This document shows positions 35,328 through 53,722 of a DNA stretch of 64,000 nt, one piece after another. This stretch comes from Linnemannia hyalina (Eukaryota > Mortierellomycota > Mortierellomycetes > Mortierellales > Mortierellaceae). The DNA lies in contig JAHRHY010000002.1 of the NCBI GenBank assembly GCA_019671135.1, positions 3,053,501 to 3,117,500 on the forward strand. Direction: 5' to 3'. Below the pieces are notes generated by a model. The model worked only from the letters and a program-made list of their open reading frames with translations. It searched no databases and was not told the origin of the DNA. Numbering within the stretch: position 1 is the stretch's first letter; the number at the start of each line of letters is the position of its first letter. A program made the translations under genes and the position numbers.

Positions 35328-38300
35328 TCAGTCTACGAAATAATGCTTGAACATGCTCTCGTTCCTTAGGTTAGGATCGTCCGCCACAATATAGTACAGA
35401 TGTAGCATGAGTTTTGGGAACCGTGACGTGAAATAGTTCAAGAACCCGTGTGGCAGGTCTCCCAGAGCCCGCTTCACATGCGGCGGCAGATCTTGGTAAT
35501 GATGTTTCTATTATTTGCAAAAAAAAAAAAAAGAAAGAGACATGTGAGTTATTAGGATCGAAAATCTTCAAAATGTCAATCGACAGCAAAACATCAACCG
35601 TACCTTGTTGCGGAGGGCGCGCAAGAGATCGCGGACGCTGTTTCCTTGGTATTTGCGGTACTTTCCCAAATTCTCAATGAAATGCCGATCAAGCACCTTA
35701 TACCAGTCCTTCCCCAACACATCCATCGCATTATGTTCCAGCTTGGCCAGCAACGGACTCACATACTCGGCACCCGCAGCAGCAGCAGCAGTCGCAGCAT
35801 CGCCCCGATCCTCAATCTCAAACCGATCCGAGCAATCCTGCATAAACATCAACCGCTTATTGGCCGACCAAAAGAACGGGTGATGCATCACCATGAACGC
35901 GTCCGGCCGCTCCGCAGGGTTGTGTGCAATCATCTTCGAGATCAGATCCTTGGCCTCAACGCCCTCCTGACCCATCGAATCCAGTCCGCTCAGGTCCGGT
36001 TGGTCCATCAGGATGTTGCGCTCTCGGGAGTACCGGTCTCCAAAGGGATGGTCACCATTCGTCAAGACATAGTAGAACACACAGCCCGTTGAGAAGATAT
36101 CGATCGCCCTCGTCATCCTGTTGGCCCGTCCAATCACGTTGCCATTCCCGTTGCCGCCCCCGACGCCTGCGCCAAGGCTCGACGAGGAATGAGAATCGTC
36201 CGCGTCCTGCTGTTCAGCACCCGAGAAGCATTCGGGTGCTCTCCATCCAATCGTTCCTCCACCGCCAGCGCCCCGACCTCCATGCATTGTTGTGTTATGG
36301 AAACTAGACTGGTCATTCTCAAGCTTCCTACACAGTCCGAAATCAGAGATCAGCACCCTGCCGGGATACATCTCGACCGCTGGTGAGGCATTCGCCCGGA
36401 CTATGCTGGTGATCATTCCGCTGGATCCGAGAGAAGGTTTGGGTGGTGGAGGGGTGGTGATGATTCCTGTACTTGAGAAGGACGAAGAGCCGCTGGTCTT
36501 GGAGGGCTTGGGTCGTTGTTTGGGCTCGCCAATCAGAATGTTTTGAGGCTTGATATCCCGATGAACAATCTTGAGACTGTGGAGGTGGTGAACACCAGAG
36601 ACGATCTGGTAAAGGATCTTTTGAGGCTCCAATGTGGCCGACAGATCCCTGAACGGCTGCATGTGTCCACGTTCGATAATGTCGTCCAATGATGCCGAAC
36701 ACAGTTCCAGCGCAATATACAAGAACCGATCGCATTGTTCCTATTTTCGTTAAGTCATATGAGGATCAGCGCCAAGCAAAAAATATTAGGCGAAGACATT
36801 TTGTACAGCCAAAGGCTTTATCACTTACACTTCGGAAGTATCGCACGACATTCGGGTGATCGTCGCTCTCCTGGAGGAGCCTGACTTCATGAAACGCAAC
36901 ATCATAAAAGTCGATCAGCAACCGCTTCACAGCGACAGGCCGTCCATCATATTGACCCCTGTACACCACTGTTCCATGGCTTCCATATCCCAGAATCGTA
37001 TCCGTGACCGAAATCGACTTCAACAGTGGCGTAGATGTGACTCGGGGGGAGCGCGTCAAATCGGTGAGGCCGACTGGACTCAACTCCTGCGAACTCTCCA
37101 CTGCGGTTGCACTTCCGGCCGTTGATGTTGATAATGGTCTCGAATTTGAGCCATCCATCTTTTCCGCGTCTGCGATTGTCGATTTGTTGGCATCTGTTGA
37201 TGGTGTTGCTCCTTCACCCTCAGTTCCTGGTGTAGTCGCGGTTGCCGCAGCAGCAGCAGCAGCAGCAGCAGCCGCCTTTTTGCCTCCTCCACCTCTCTTC
37301 TTCTTGCGTCCACCACCACCTCCACCACCGTTGGCTTCCTTGGTCTTGCTGTCCACGCCATCCTGATCAGTCGCTTTGTTGTTGCGAGGTCCCTTCTTGC
37401 CACTCTTGTCTGGCTTCTCGTCCAGCGCCCGGTCCTGGATCACAAGTCCATCCGCAAGTCGCTCCATCGAAGTCTGGGTCATGTTAAAAGTCGATTTGTC
37501 GTTGTACTCAGGCAGGACTTCCTGAGAGGCCCCTCCGCCAGCCCCATGTCCAGAAGTGATGCCCAACGCAGACCCAGCAGCATGGGCTGCTGAATTCATC
37601 GCCACCACACCATTCGTCACGGCCCTGGCGAGGGTATCGACCCTGAACGGGACACTGTGCTCCTCCAAAAACGTGTCGACCGGCTTGGTCAAGTACTGAG
37701 TACCCTTGGCATACACAATCACGGTGAAGATGCCGATCAAGATAACAGCCCAGCCGACCACCGTCGTCATTGTCGAGATCTTGCGCTCCTTTGGAAACAA
37801 GTCATCCGTCGGGCCATTGAGTATTGGTGCATCCAGTGTAGGCTGTCCACCCGGTGGCAGTTGCCGCACAATCGTGTATTTGCCAACTAGGCACCGTTGG
37901 TACTGTGACGTCCCGGGTTTACACTGATCATCAGTGGTATCGTCTCCTGACTCGTATTCATCGCCGTCTTCGCCAGAACCTCCAATTGTCAGACGAGGTA
38001 AAGGTCCCGAGCTCAAGTCATCCTTCTGCAGAAGGGGGTAGTTGTTGTGAGAGAGGACGTAGAGTTGGTCCTCGTAGATGCCGATATTAGCGTCGAACGA
38101 GCGCTGTCCAAGTTCCGTGGGTTGGCGAGCAAGAGAGATTTCTTTGGTCCGAGTGCTCATGTAGACGTCAAAGACAGCCGTTGTTGGCGATTTGAGTGCC
38201 GTCCTCCAGAGAACCACTCCAGCAGCTTGGTTCAGCAACGCGACAACACCCTCCTTGTTGCTTCCAATGACAATCCTTAGATCCTTCCGTTCCAGATCCG

Positions 38301-40140
38301 TACGTTCGTTGGATGTTGGGTTGAGCTCTCTGTATGAGATTTCCCACTTCATGCCAGAAAGGGGATCCAGAATCAATAGCGTGTATTCTAATTTCATTCA
38401 TTATATAGCGGAAGAGACATGCTTAGCTTATTGCGCCTTCCCATGCAATATGTCATTGGGCCGCAGTACAGTCGATTGATATTCCTCCGAGGAGGTTTGT
38501 TTGCGTGTTTACCTGCTTGCTCAAGCACGACGGTGCGCTCTGATCCTTTGATTCCTTCTGGGGCCGTGCACCCACCTTCGGCCATGAAGGCGTTGACTTC
38601 TTCTCCTGTAGAGATGTCGAGCTCCAGTAGACTTGTCTTGCGGCTTCCAGTAATCCTCATCCCGTCTGACAGGATCTGAGCCTTTGTCACAAGATTCATC
38701 AGCGACCCTACACGCTGCAGAAATAGGAGAAACACCACCAACAAAAAAAACAAAATATTAGAAAATGACATTCTATTAGGGTTCGGTCCTCCTGTAGCGC
38801 ATTGCAACTGTGTCTATGTCAGCAATTGCATTGTAATAACAAACACAAACAATATCACCACCGCCACACTAAGGGATATATTTGCTGCTACGTGGAGGCA
38901 CAATGTGGAGTTCCTCATGTAAATGTAAATTGAGCAAACACAAAGCTCCTGTTCATTTTTGAAAGGTCGCTGTCCATTGTTCTAATTTTGTGTCCGTTTC
39001 CGTTTGTTATCGACCCAATTGACTCCCGAAAACAGAAAGCCTTTTGTTGGCGGAGTCCTGGGTCTGAGTCCCGAGTTCATAGCGTCCTGAGTCCCGAGTT
39101 CTTAGCGTCCTGAGTCCCCAGATCATTACAAACAAAAAAATAAAAATAAATCGCCTCTTGCCAAACCATCCAATTGGTCATTCCTGGCTCCCTCTCCCTC
39201 TTGTGTCCAGTGCCCATTCTATCCAATGGACCCAAACTGATCATCTACCCAAGCGAGGTTGTATTTTTTATCTTACCTGTAGTCCTGTAGCCTTTGTATA
39301 GACATACAAGCTCGGTTTCTCCGAGGGTTCAACAATAAACGTCCAGTCATCCTTGATGTACTTTGGACCACTTGCACCAGCCGCACCGCCGGTCGCACCA
39401 CTGTTGTCGGAGGCCAAGGGACCATCTGCCTCGTCGTTAATACCAGTGCGGCCTCCAAGGATTTCATGTCCAGCATCAGTTCCTAGCCCAGAGGTCGTAC
39501 CAGTATCGACACCGCCAGTCATGGGCGAGTCTCGATTAATCACCTTTGTGACGTTACTCGACACCACCGCACCAACGCCCTTGGGTGACCGAGTCCAGAC
39601 AACCTCGCCGTTCTTGGTATCGATACAATGCAAATCGCCATCAACGGTCGTCAGGAGAGCCAGGGGTGTCAACCGGTATTCGGCGAACGGGATAGGTGCT
39701 CGCTTTTGGTGATGAGACTTTGGCACCGGGTTTCCTTTGGCAGGTGTAGGATGTGGTCGATTGTTGTTGTTGTTGTTGAAGTTCCTGTTGCTCAACAAGT
39801 CGATCTCCAAAGAACTCCCACCGCTAGTATGTTTATGGTGGTGGGCACCATTGGAAGAGGAGATAACGATGGGTTTGCGTCTGTTATCACCTGCGTTTCC
39901 TCCACCTCCTCCAGAGTTGGACGGTGGTGGTGGAGGGATATGGGCTGGTGGTGGAGGTGGGGCGGCGGCAAGGTGGTCGTTGAGTGAAGGGATATGACGG
40001 ATATCAGAGGAAGAGGAGACAAGCATCCGGGGTGAGGCTTCGGAGAAGGTCGAGAGGGTGGCAATAAGGAAGGCGAGAAGCGATATCCTGTAGAGCAGGA
40101 TGCTCAAGCACAAGTACTTGGACGAGTCCTTGAGCCGCAT
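35328..40140 (-). CDS. IRE1: Unfolded-protein sensor kinase/RNase IRE1
   Basis: Five minus-strand exons (40140-39277, 38714-38513, 38387-36829, 36740-35604, 35507-35328) give 1313 residues. An N-terminal hydrophobic segment (residues about 14-33) enters the ER. The luminal part has PQQ-like strands ([20 protein letters not shown], then [13 protein letters not shown]). One transmembrane helix lies near 564-581. A long cytosolic linker holds Gly/Lys and poly-Ala runs. The kinase has a glycine loop [16 protein letters not shown] (Lys near 843), HRDIKPQN (Asp near 937) and DFG (near 1008), with about 60 Ser/Pro-rich residues inserted between HRD and DFG. The KEN RNase closes the chain, with [11 protein letters not shown] built across the last intron and [10 protein letters not shown] near the end. 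The protein senses misfolded proteins and splices the HAC1/XBP1-type mRNA. The key RNase residues (R, N, H, Y of RNKKHHY) are present. Confidence 0.95.
39065..39121. repeat. 23-bp tandem repeat inside IRE1 intron 1
   Basis: Two full units (39065-39087 and 39088-39110, one A/T difference) plus a partial third; the core is GAGTCCCGAGTTC. A related GAGTCCTGGGTC lies just before. The intron is 562 bp, the longest in this gene. Confidence 0.8.
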
Positions 40141-41224
40141 GGTGTTGAGGCTGTTGTGTGTTTGCTGTAGCTTGCCGTTTGTTGATGGGCTGTTAGATGT
40201 TTGCTGTTGTTATGAGATAAAGGGGTGAAGAGATAGGGTGGGAGAGAGAAGAGGAAGCAGGGTGGGGGAGAGAGAGAGAGAGAAAAGGAGAGAGTAGGTG
40301 TGTTGTGTGAAAAGGGAGTAATGTGGGCGTAGTTGGAATGGGCTTGTCTGTTGTTTGTTGTTCGTCTTGTTTGTTTAGTGTTGCTGGAATCAGTCCAAGG
40401 GTCGTTGTCAATCTAGTTCCGCAGCTGGGGTTAAGAGGGAGAGTGTGAGAAGGAATGAAGAGGGGGCAGCTGAGTAGGGAGAGAGAAAGGGTAGAGGTGA
40501 CAGTAGTTGCAAAGGGCAAAGGTAGAAAGAAGTGGTTGCAAACAAACGTAAGGAAAGGAAGGAGAGTGGAAAGGTAAGAGACAGATGCAGACAAAAAAAA
40601 AGAATGAGAAAGGAACAGTGTGTGAGAAGAGAGAAAGAAAGAAGGGCCAACAATGCTGTTGCGGGGGCCACCGAACCGAAGAAAACTGGTATCAATTGTG
40701 GAGGGTTGACAGCATTGACATTTACACAGGGTAATCGAATAAACCCATTTACCATTTAGTTTCGAGTCGGGTCGACCATGCTTACAAACTTTATCATGGC
40801 GTTTTTGTTATCTCCTTTCTTTCTCCTTTGGCTTCCTTGGACAGTGCGGACAAAACTCTCTTCCATCCGTAATCCACAGCATAGCAATAGACTCCCCCCG
40901 CAGATTTTCTCCCTCACGAACATATACGCAAACGTCTCCAGAAAACATCAATTAGGACAACGTAGTTCTACGTTTAGCACGGTTTTCATAAACTTTTTAT
41001 CATTGCTAGGTCGTTTCATTCGTCGTTCAAAATATCGCTCAACGTAATGCTCTCTCTCTCTCTTGTATCATTTTTTTGTGTGTGTGAATGTGGGAGTGTT
41101 GGTGTGTGGGCGTGTGGGCGCGTGGTTGTGTGTTTTGTCAAGTGTTTGCTCGCTCGCTCAGTCCATCCAGACAAAACACAGAAATCGTGGGTGGGGGTGT
41201 CTCGCTCATATCTTCAACGTTCGC
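40141..41224. other. Region between IRE1 start and forkhead gene end
   Basis: IRE1 promoter and leader on the minus strand (purine-rich on the plus strand, with GA runs near 40266-40283) and the 3' flank of the forkhead gene. The UPR element consensus was not recognised. No gene supported. Confidence 0.5.
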
Positions 41225-44659
<3,435 letters not shown>

Positions 44660-45407
44660 GAAATGGGATAGGGTATATTGACGTGCGCCCTGAGAGGGGG
44701 AAGGAAAGGCAAGGGATTAGGGTAAGTTATCAGTCAGAATAGAGCGGCGAGTGAAGAGAGAGAGAGAGTGAGGAGAGTCTGGGAAGGTGACAATTGTGGG
44801 ATGCGATGGATTGTTGTTTGAGCGATTACTTCGAGGTAGAAGGAAAGAAGGGCTGCTTAGTGAGCACCCAACGAGGGTTTGAGAGTGAGAGTGGGAGTCG
44901 GTGGGCAGGAGGAGCAAAGTGAGAACAAAAGAAAAAGAGGCGGAGAAAAATGAGGAAGAAGAAAAACAGGCGAAACACGACAAAGTACAAAAAGTAATGA
45001 AAACACGGACGAGAGAGAGAGAAGAAGAGATGAGAAAGGAACGAGAGGCAAAGGAACGGGAACGAGCAATGAAAAGAGAAAAGAGAGAGAAGAAGAAGAA
45101 AGGGAAAGAGAAAAGAGAAAAGAAAAGAGGAGAAGAGGAGAAAACAAACAACAACAAAAAATGAGCAGAGAGCACAACGAAGGTTTTGTCAGTCCTGTCC
45201 TGTTAGCACTCTCTTTCGACGATGGTCTTTAAAAATTCGTCCGAAAGTGGCGAAGTTGTGGTAAAAGATGGGCGACAACTGTTGATCGAGGGTGTGGAAG
45301 AAGAGTAACGAGCGAAGAAGGCAAGCAGCGAAGGATGAGAAAAAGAGATGACGAGGCTAGCAAAATGCCAGAAGGATAGAAGGGAATACGAAGGAAGCCA
45401 AAAAGGT

Positions 45408-45447
45408 GAAATAAAGAAATAAAGAAATAAAGAAATAAGGAAATAAA
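45408..45447. repeat. Five copies of an 8-bp unit (GAAATAAA)
   Basis: Five tandem units, the fourth with G as its last base. Non-coding, upstream of the forkhead gene. Confidence 0.85.
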
Positions 45448-47377
45448 GAGTAATGCCGTACATACACTCGAGTGGGTACATCGCTCATATTATTATTCAT
45501 TCGCATATGGATACAGTCATCCATGCATGGTCGCGCCTCTCTGTCATTCTACAATAACAACAGAAGCCCACCGTGCTTTTCATTACTGCCCATCCATCTT
45601 GGCTCGCCCCGATCATTAAAGCCAGATTCAATGGCCACTCCCCGATATATTTTACAGATGGTGACAATTATCCTGCCCCTGTACGCTATTAGCATTTCAT
45701 TGCTATTCTCATTCACTCTCACTCACTCACTCACTCTCTCTCTCTAAAGGGAGGCAATGAGTGGGGAAGGTCGATTGTTCGTTCGTTCGTTCGCTCGCTC
45801 GTCCGTGGAAATTGACAAGTGAGCACAATAATAAAAAACAAACAAATGACAAGATGCGGTCCCAAAGCGTGAACCTTTTACAATAGCCACCAGTCAATCG
45901 CCAACTTGTTCACACATCCTGTCCTCTCATTCCTTTTTGTCCTCTTCTTTGTCTTATTCTTTCTTCGCTCTCGCTCACACGGACCATACATAACAGCGCC
46001 TGCTGGAAATAAGATGGTGCACGAGTCTAGCGGAGGTAAAAGAAGGAAAAAGGGGATCATAAAACGAGGGAGCACGCCAAAGATCAAGGAATGAATATAA
46101 ACGCGGATAAAATAAGGGGTTTTTTAGAGTAGAGATTGGCCCTCCTTTCAATCGATCCTCCTGTACCTGAAAGGAGATAGGGAATTCCTGTTCTGACCCA
46201 AAGTGTTCTTTTTTCATCTTCCCCTGTCTCTGTCTCATATCGTCTTGTCTCTGTCTTGGAGTGAACAGACCACACGTTCTGACCCATCGATCGATGCGAT
46301 GACACGCAACATGGACAAAAAAGGGGAGGGAGAAAAGACAAACAAAAAAGTGTGGTGGGATGCCAAAGGGAGTCGAGTGGGATGCGAGTGCAAGGCAGGG
46401 AAGGGGACAAAAAAGAATGGAGGACAAGAGGGAAGAAAAAAAAAGAACCAAATGGGAAAGGGGTGCATGGAAACATCAGTCATGTTCAGGGGTTGCTTCT
46501 TTTTTTTTCTTTTTTTTTTTTTCTTCCTTTTCCTCCATGTTGATGGAGGGAGCATCGCGAGATGAGACAACCTGCAGCAACACACAACCTTCATTCACGC
46601 CTTGTTTTTCTTCAGATGCCCTTTGAATAACGATTGAATGCACCGAAACAAATAAACATTTCTCTTACAAAGCCAACCAATTCACAGCGAGGATCTGGCG
46701 TATCAACCCAAAACGCACGATCAATATCCATCCCTCGCAATTATTTTGCTGAGATAATCATCCACCGCAACAAGAGGTACACCTGCAAAAGTAATGCTGC
46801 ATAGATGCTCAGGCTCATTGGGTAAGAGAAGGAGAGGTACATAGCTTTGTAGCGAACAAAAAAATATGCCGACGTCGCCAGACACCAGCAATTGAGTACG
46901 CCATTTGAGCCGAAATGTAGGGCCGAGAACAGGGCAAATGAAGTATGGAGCTCCGGGGAGAGGGCGGGAAGAAAAATAATAACCCAAAATTGATCAAAAA
47001 GGGGGTAAAGAGGAAGGGACGGAAGAGAGAATGAACATCAACACAAAAAAAATATGTGCAAGTGCCCTGGGAACCAACTCTATGAGATCGACTAGACTAG
47101 CAAACGACTTGGGAAACTTACCGCGGGTTGGAAGGTACACTGGTCAGAGCAGAGTGTTATAGGAGGACGGAAAGTATGAAAAAAGAAGGGAGAGATGGAG
47201 ATGGATGGAGGGGAGAAAGAAGAAAAAAATTGCGGGAAGGGAAAAAAAGTCGATTGGCGGGTGGGGACGGCTAAAGTTACAAATGGCACACTGAGTTAGA
47301 GGGGCGGATGAATTCGTGCTTGGCAAGAGCAACATGGATAACCTGGTATGTAAAGGTTTCTAAAGTCGCCTGTCAGG

Positions 47378-47402
47378 AAAAAAAAAAAAAAAAAAAAAAA
47401 AA
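47378..47402. repeat. 25-base poly-A run
   Basis: Uninterrupted adenines. No retroposed gene or target duplication is visible upstream, so it is treated as a simple repeat. Confidence 0.85.
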
Positions 47403-48167
47403 GGGTGCGGTAAACCAGCAGTTGACCCTACCAGCTGCAGCTGATGCATGAAAAAATTGAAGGGGTAAAGAACTGTACTAAAAAGAAAAGAAGAGCACTT
47501 GAATAATTGTCCTTGAAGGTCCAGTACCAACGCAATCAAAAGAAAGTGGGGGTAAGACACAGGAAAAGGCGGCGCTCGATATATATCAACCCCATCCAAA
47601 AAATGTTAACCTGGGGATGGTGAGTGGGGAAGAGGAACGGCCAGGAAGTAAAAAAACAACAACAACAGCAATGGTTGTTTGTCACTTCCAAACCGGAAAA
47701 GTTGAGCACACACAAACAGCAGCATGGGCGGGGTATTAGAAAGGGACGGTCGGTTGGCCGTCTTGTGACATGGATAGTTCTATCGTCTTTGTGGCACACA
47801 CCTTTGATTTTCTTGCTTGGAGAGAGGGGCTGGAGGGAGATTATCGAGGATATCGAAGGCTGGGTTTGATTATGGTGCTGTCTGCCTTTGAGTTAAAATG
47901 TCGTGATGAAAGATATGCCTGCAGAGAACAAAGTAAAAACAGATGCGTTTTGGTTAGATGGATGGAAAAAGAGAACACGCACACACACACGTTGGAAATG
48001 GTACGTCGATCATTGCCCGATTACAGCCAATAACTTTTAAGTCGCAGTAATAACAACCAATGGTAATGATCCACTGACTCCACAATACAGCCACGCAAAA
48101 TGCTATCAGCGATAGGCATCATAAAGATATACATGACCACAACCACAAAAGTAGATTCGAGATCCGC

Positions 48168-48196
48168 TTTTTTTTTTTTTTTTTTTTTTTTTTTTT
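48168..48196. repeat. 29-base poly-T run
   Basis: Longest homopolymer in the window, preceded by ATCCGC and followed by GGGCG. Confidence 0.9.
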
Positions 48197-51100
48197 GGGC
48201 GTAACTGTCTGGAAATGAAGAAAAAAAAGTTCCGACAGTGCCAACGAGTGGAGCCAGTCGTAGTGAGACAAAATACCCAAATATGTCGCATCAATAGAGA
48301 ACGCGACGCGTCCCAGGATCTCCGCTGATATCTCTGCAGTAGCAACGGACTGGTATCTCTGATCAAACGGGGGCGAAGGGGCGAAGAGGGTTGTAGTGTG
48401 GATAGGAATAGAAAAGAGAGAGTGCAAAGAGCCAAGGCGGAGTATATGCAAGAAAAAATTATGAGTGACAACGCTGTGCATGACCGATACCCCTCATTGT
48501 CACCATGAAACAACAGCATCTGCAGCTGTTTTGATCTCTTTCTCCTTGTTCCTTTTGTTCCTCCATAGAGTTTTACATATTTTTTTCACAACTTCTGCAA
48601 CGGTCTTATCGTTAAACAGCTACCCCAAATGTTTAAAGGGGGGAGGTGAAAGCTGCACAGCTCCTCGCAGTAATAGTAGTAGAAAGAGGAGTATTGCTGG
48701 CCCGAACGAAGTTAGAGCTGTGAGAAACAAAAAAGGGGAAAGTGAGAAGGTTACGTTCTGTCGCGTGTCGGTACACCCAACGACAAGGGTCCTCTTTGTT
48801 TTTGTTTTTTTTATGTCTTCGCTTAATGCTTGATATTGTTTTGTCGTTGTTACTGTCACAGTACACATGCCAGGATACTTTTCTTGATGCGGTGAAAACA
48901 ACAACAACAAAAAAAGTACGACTGAGCCTCAACTGAGATGCCATGCTGTGTATGTGCTCTACCTCCAAACAACAACAGAGGAGTGTGTGTATGCTTATGT
49001 ATGTGTGTGCTCGTAACACCCTTATCATTGTGTTTGTCCGATAGAGGGAAGAGTCAAGCCAAAGGACAACAAAACAACAAATATTACAACCTACACAAAC
49101 AAAATCACCACTGACAACAAACAAACACGCAGCCCACTTAATACAATTCACGATGTGAACAACAAATCAACGACAAAATCATCAGCATACACTAAGGATT
49201 CCTCCCATCCATGGCAACAACAATATGACGATCATTCACCTCGTCGATTTTTTCGCACTTTTGACCGTTATTGTGTATGTGCGCTGTGTGTTGCCTCCAA
49301 GCTGAAAGCATAAAAAAGTGATATGCTGACTGGATTACGCATGAAGGGAAAGGGAAGAGGCGTTAGGGATAATGGAAACCCGTGAATAGGAAGAAAATAT
49401 TTCTTGTAGCCGAGAGAAGGAATGAGTGGAGAAGCAAGGAGAAACAACAAGAGCACAGGCGACAAGGATAGGGAGAGCACAATTGGTGTAAAAGTGTGGG
49501 GTTATTGGCCATAAAAATAAGAGACTCAACCTACCCTTGCTCGCGTACTTTTTTTTTGTTTTGGTTTGCCTATCCTTACAGAAGGTACAGGACAAGGAGA
49601 AAGGAAGGAAAGGAACGACTAAGAGAGGTGGTTGAGGTTGAGGGAATGAGTTACAGGAGGATGATTCAGATGAGGGGAATGAGCTCCATCGGAATGAGAA
49701 TGCGTAAAAAAAGATGAAGGACGAGTGGACAGAGTGAAATAATACCACAGGGACGTAAAGAGAAGGGAGTCGTCAAGAAAGGGAAAAAAAAGGCTGACGT
49801 TTCAAAGCTGATGTGTTGGAATCTGATACTCGGACTGAATTCACCAGAGGGACGGACCTTTGGGGCCAGGGAAAGAAGGTGCGGTTCTGGGTCGAAGAGG
49901 GGAGACGGCGGCGAGGTGGAGAGGGACGAAGGGAAGGGGCAAGGAGGAAGGAGGATGAAGGAAAGTGAGAGGTATAGGTGTGGGCAACTGACGATGGGAG
50001 GAGGGAGAAAGGGAAGGGGAGGAAGAGCCAGGGGAAGAGGCAAAAAAGGGAAAGAAGGAAAAGGAAGTATGAAGAACTGTTTTTCATTCACATTACTTTG
50101 CACTGTTAACTTTCTATTCCGTCCCTCTTCGTTTACCTTTTTTTCGTCCCTTGTTGTTGTTGTTTTTGTTCTTGTTTATGCTCTCTCACTCCACCTTTCG
50201 CCCTGCTTTTTTCTTTGGCTTGCTCGGAGGAATAATACTCGTCGACGAATAAGACCCCATTCAAAAACAACATAGCCTCTTCCCACTCATTTGCCTTCGC
50301 AGCAACCACTTCCACGCAAGTACTTTAAAAGCGCGCACATTCAACCATGTTTTTATTTCTTCCTTCTTTCTACTTTATTTTGCTTCTTCCTACAGAGCCT
50401 TATTTCCAATTGGGATGATAGGTAGTGTGGGGAAGACGAAAAAAAAAAGGAGTAAACACCTTCGCTTTCCTAATCGTGCTTCTTTCGATCTCAGAGTGCC
50501 CGCGTTTTATTTTCTTTATCGACCAAGGACCTCGTTTTTCACTGTGGAGAGCAAGTGGGGACGAGACCAAGCTTCTCGGACACCCCTTTTAGATGGGAAG
50601 GGCGAGCGAAGGAGAGAGGGCTCGTCTCCTTTTTTTTTTCTCTTTTACTTTGGTTACACGAGAAACAAAGTTGGACCATGAGAAAAAAGAAATGACCATA
50701 AACTCGTCAATAGGGGGGAGAGAAGGGAGGGCGAGAAGAAAACGAGGGTAAGGCTGATGAAAAATCGATGGCGATGGTGTTTTAAAAGTTGGGCTTTGAT
50801 TGCAAGGCCGATAAAGTATCAGTCATTGAAAATGAAAGAAGCGATGACAGAGTGCCGCAAACTGTCCGACTTCATTTGCTAAAGCCAAAAAAAAAACATT
50901 CAAATGCTCCGATGATCGCCATCTCTTTTCAATAAAAGAAAAAAAGATAACCAGCGAATAATTATCCGCACAATGGCATGGCAGGTGGTTGAGAATAGAA
51001 GTAGTCTTGCAGTGGTAAACGAGGCAAAAGAGAGAGGGAAACATAGTACAGAGGTGGAGAGGAAGAAGAAGGGCTCATTTTTTTTCTTGTCACTGATGCC

Positions 51101-51632
51101 ACTCTGCTCTCTTCTTTATTTTTCCTTTCTCTCGCCTCCTCTCTTGTCACTTTCCATGTACTCTTTGCCTGACCATTTATTTCCTCTGTTCATTTTGGAC
51201 CATCGATGGTAGTACACGATGACCAACAAGGAAAAGAAAAAAAGGACGAAGTGTGGTGGTGGAGGTGGCTGTCATCTAATCCACATTCACCCCCTCCCAC
51301 GAAGTACGCTTGCGTAGTTGAGTGCAGAAGAGAGAGAAGGGGTCCGAGGGTCGGTCTGGACCAACCCATGGATGCAACCCTCTCCTTTTTCGATGCGGTA
51401 GACGCGCCAAGGAATTTTCGGCGTGGCGTATGCGCCATGCTTTTGCAAATACATTCGAAAGTGACTGCTTGAACGGTGTGAATGCTAAGCCACAGATCAT
51501 TCAAACAAACAACAATTTTTTTCTTTTTTTTTGCCTTGTCCTGGCAGTGTGTTCGTGACCCTTCGCCCATCTCCGTCGTTGACTTTGTTTAGTTGCCACC
51601 ACTTTCTACTTCCTAACACACAACAACATACC

Positions 51633-53154
<1,522 letters not shown>

Positions 53155-53722
53155 ACAACACCAACCTACAACCCATTCACCTAGCACAACCTACACTCTT
53201 GCATCTACCATTAAAAACATCTCAACAGAAATTCAGGAACATCAAAAAAAAATGGGCATTTTCGATGCACAATGCACATGAGCCTTCCCATCTTGCTTGT
53301 CCATGTTTTATTATTGCTCTCGTAGGAACTGAGCAAAAAAACGGTCAAAAAATGAGAGAGCGAAGGGGAGGAGAGAGACAGGTATGCAAATGCGAATGCA
53401 GTTGTAACGAGGTAAGGAGGTCATGAAAGCGATCGGAAATAGTTGATGCATTGCGCATTGTATTCATTTATATCGTTGTATGCTATGGGATCGTTGGTTC
53501 GTATGGTCGGGCATTTTTGACCGTTGGAGAGAGAGAGAGAGAGAGAGAGGGGGGGGAATGATCATTCATCGCTGGAAAATTAGGTAAAGTAATAAAAAAA
53601 AACTTAGGATGAATGTGCCGGAGAAAAGTGGAGATTTTTTTTTGTTGTTTTTTGTTGTTGGTCATTAAGGACATCAAGAATATTATTTTAGAGAAGAAAA
53701 AAAAAAGAGGGTTGTAAAAGAA
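53155..53722. other. Convergent 3' intergenic region
   Basis: KRR1 and the Mid2-like gene converge here. The stretch contains a GA microsatellite running into a G run (53527-53556) and T/A-rich tracts. No gene seen. Confidence 0.5.

Larger units (their letters stand above)
44660..51632. other. Seven-kilobase gene desert rich in homopolymers
   Basis: No coding exon, tRNA or rRNA recognised on either strand. The stretch alternates purine-rich and pyrimidine-rich blocks, which create long but compositionally empty open frames. It contains an 8-bp minisatellite, a 25-base A run, a 29-base T run and tetranucleotide tracts (CACT near 45718-45735, TTCG near 45778-45795). The parts next to the forkhead and KRR1 starts should hold their promoters. 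Confidence 0.5.

Noticed and set aside
38715..39276. Additional IRE1 exon within the 562-bp first intron
   Set aside because: Joining LQ directly to RVGSLMNLV keeps phase 0 and matches the luminal-domain spacing; no internal frame fits the family.
45408..45447. CRISPR-like or telomeric array
   Set aside because: The 8-bp unit has no spacers and is not a known telomere repeat; it is an AT-rich minisatellite in a eukaryotic genome.
47378..47402. Poly-A tail of a retroposed gene
   Set aside because: No coding remnant or target-site duplication upstream of the A run; treated as a simple repeat.
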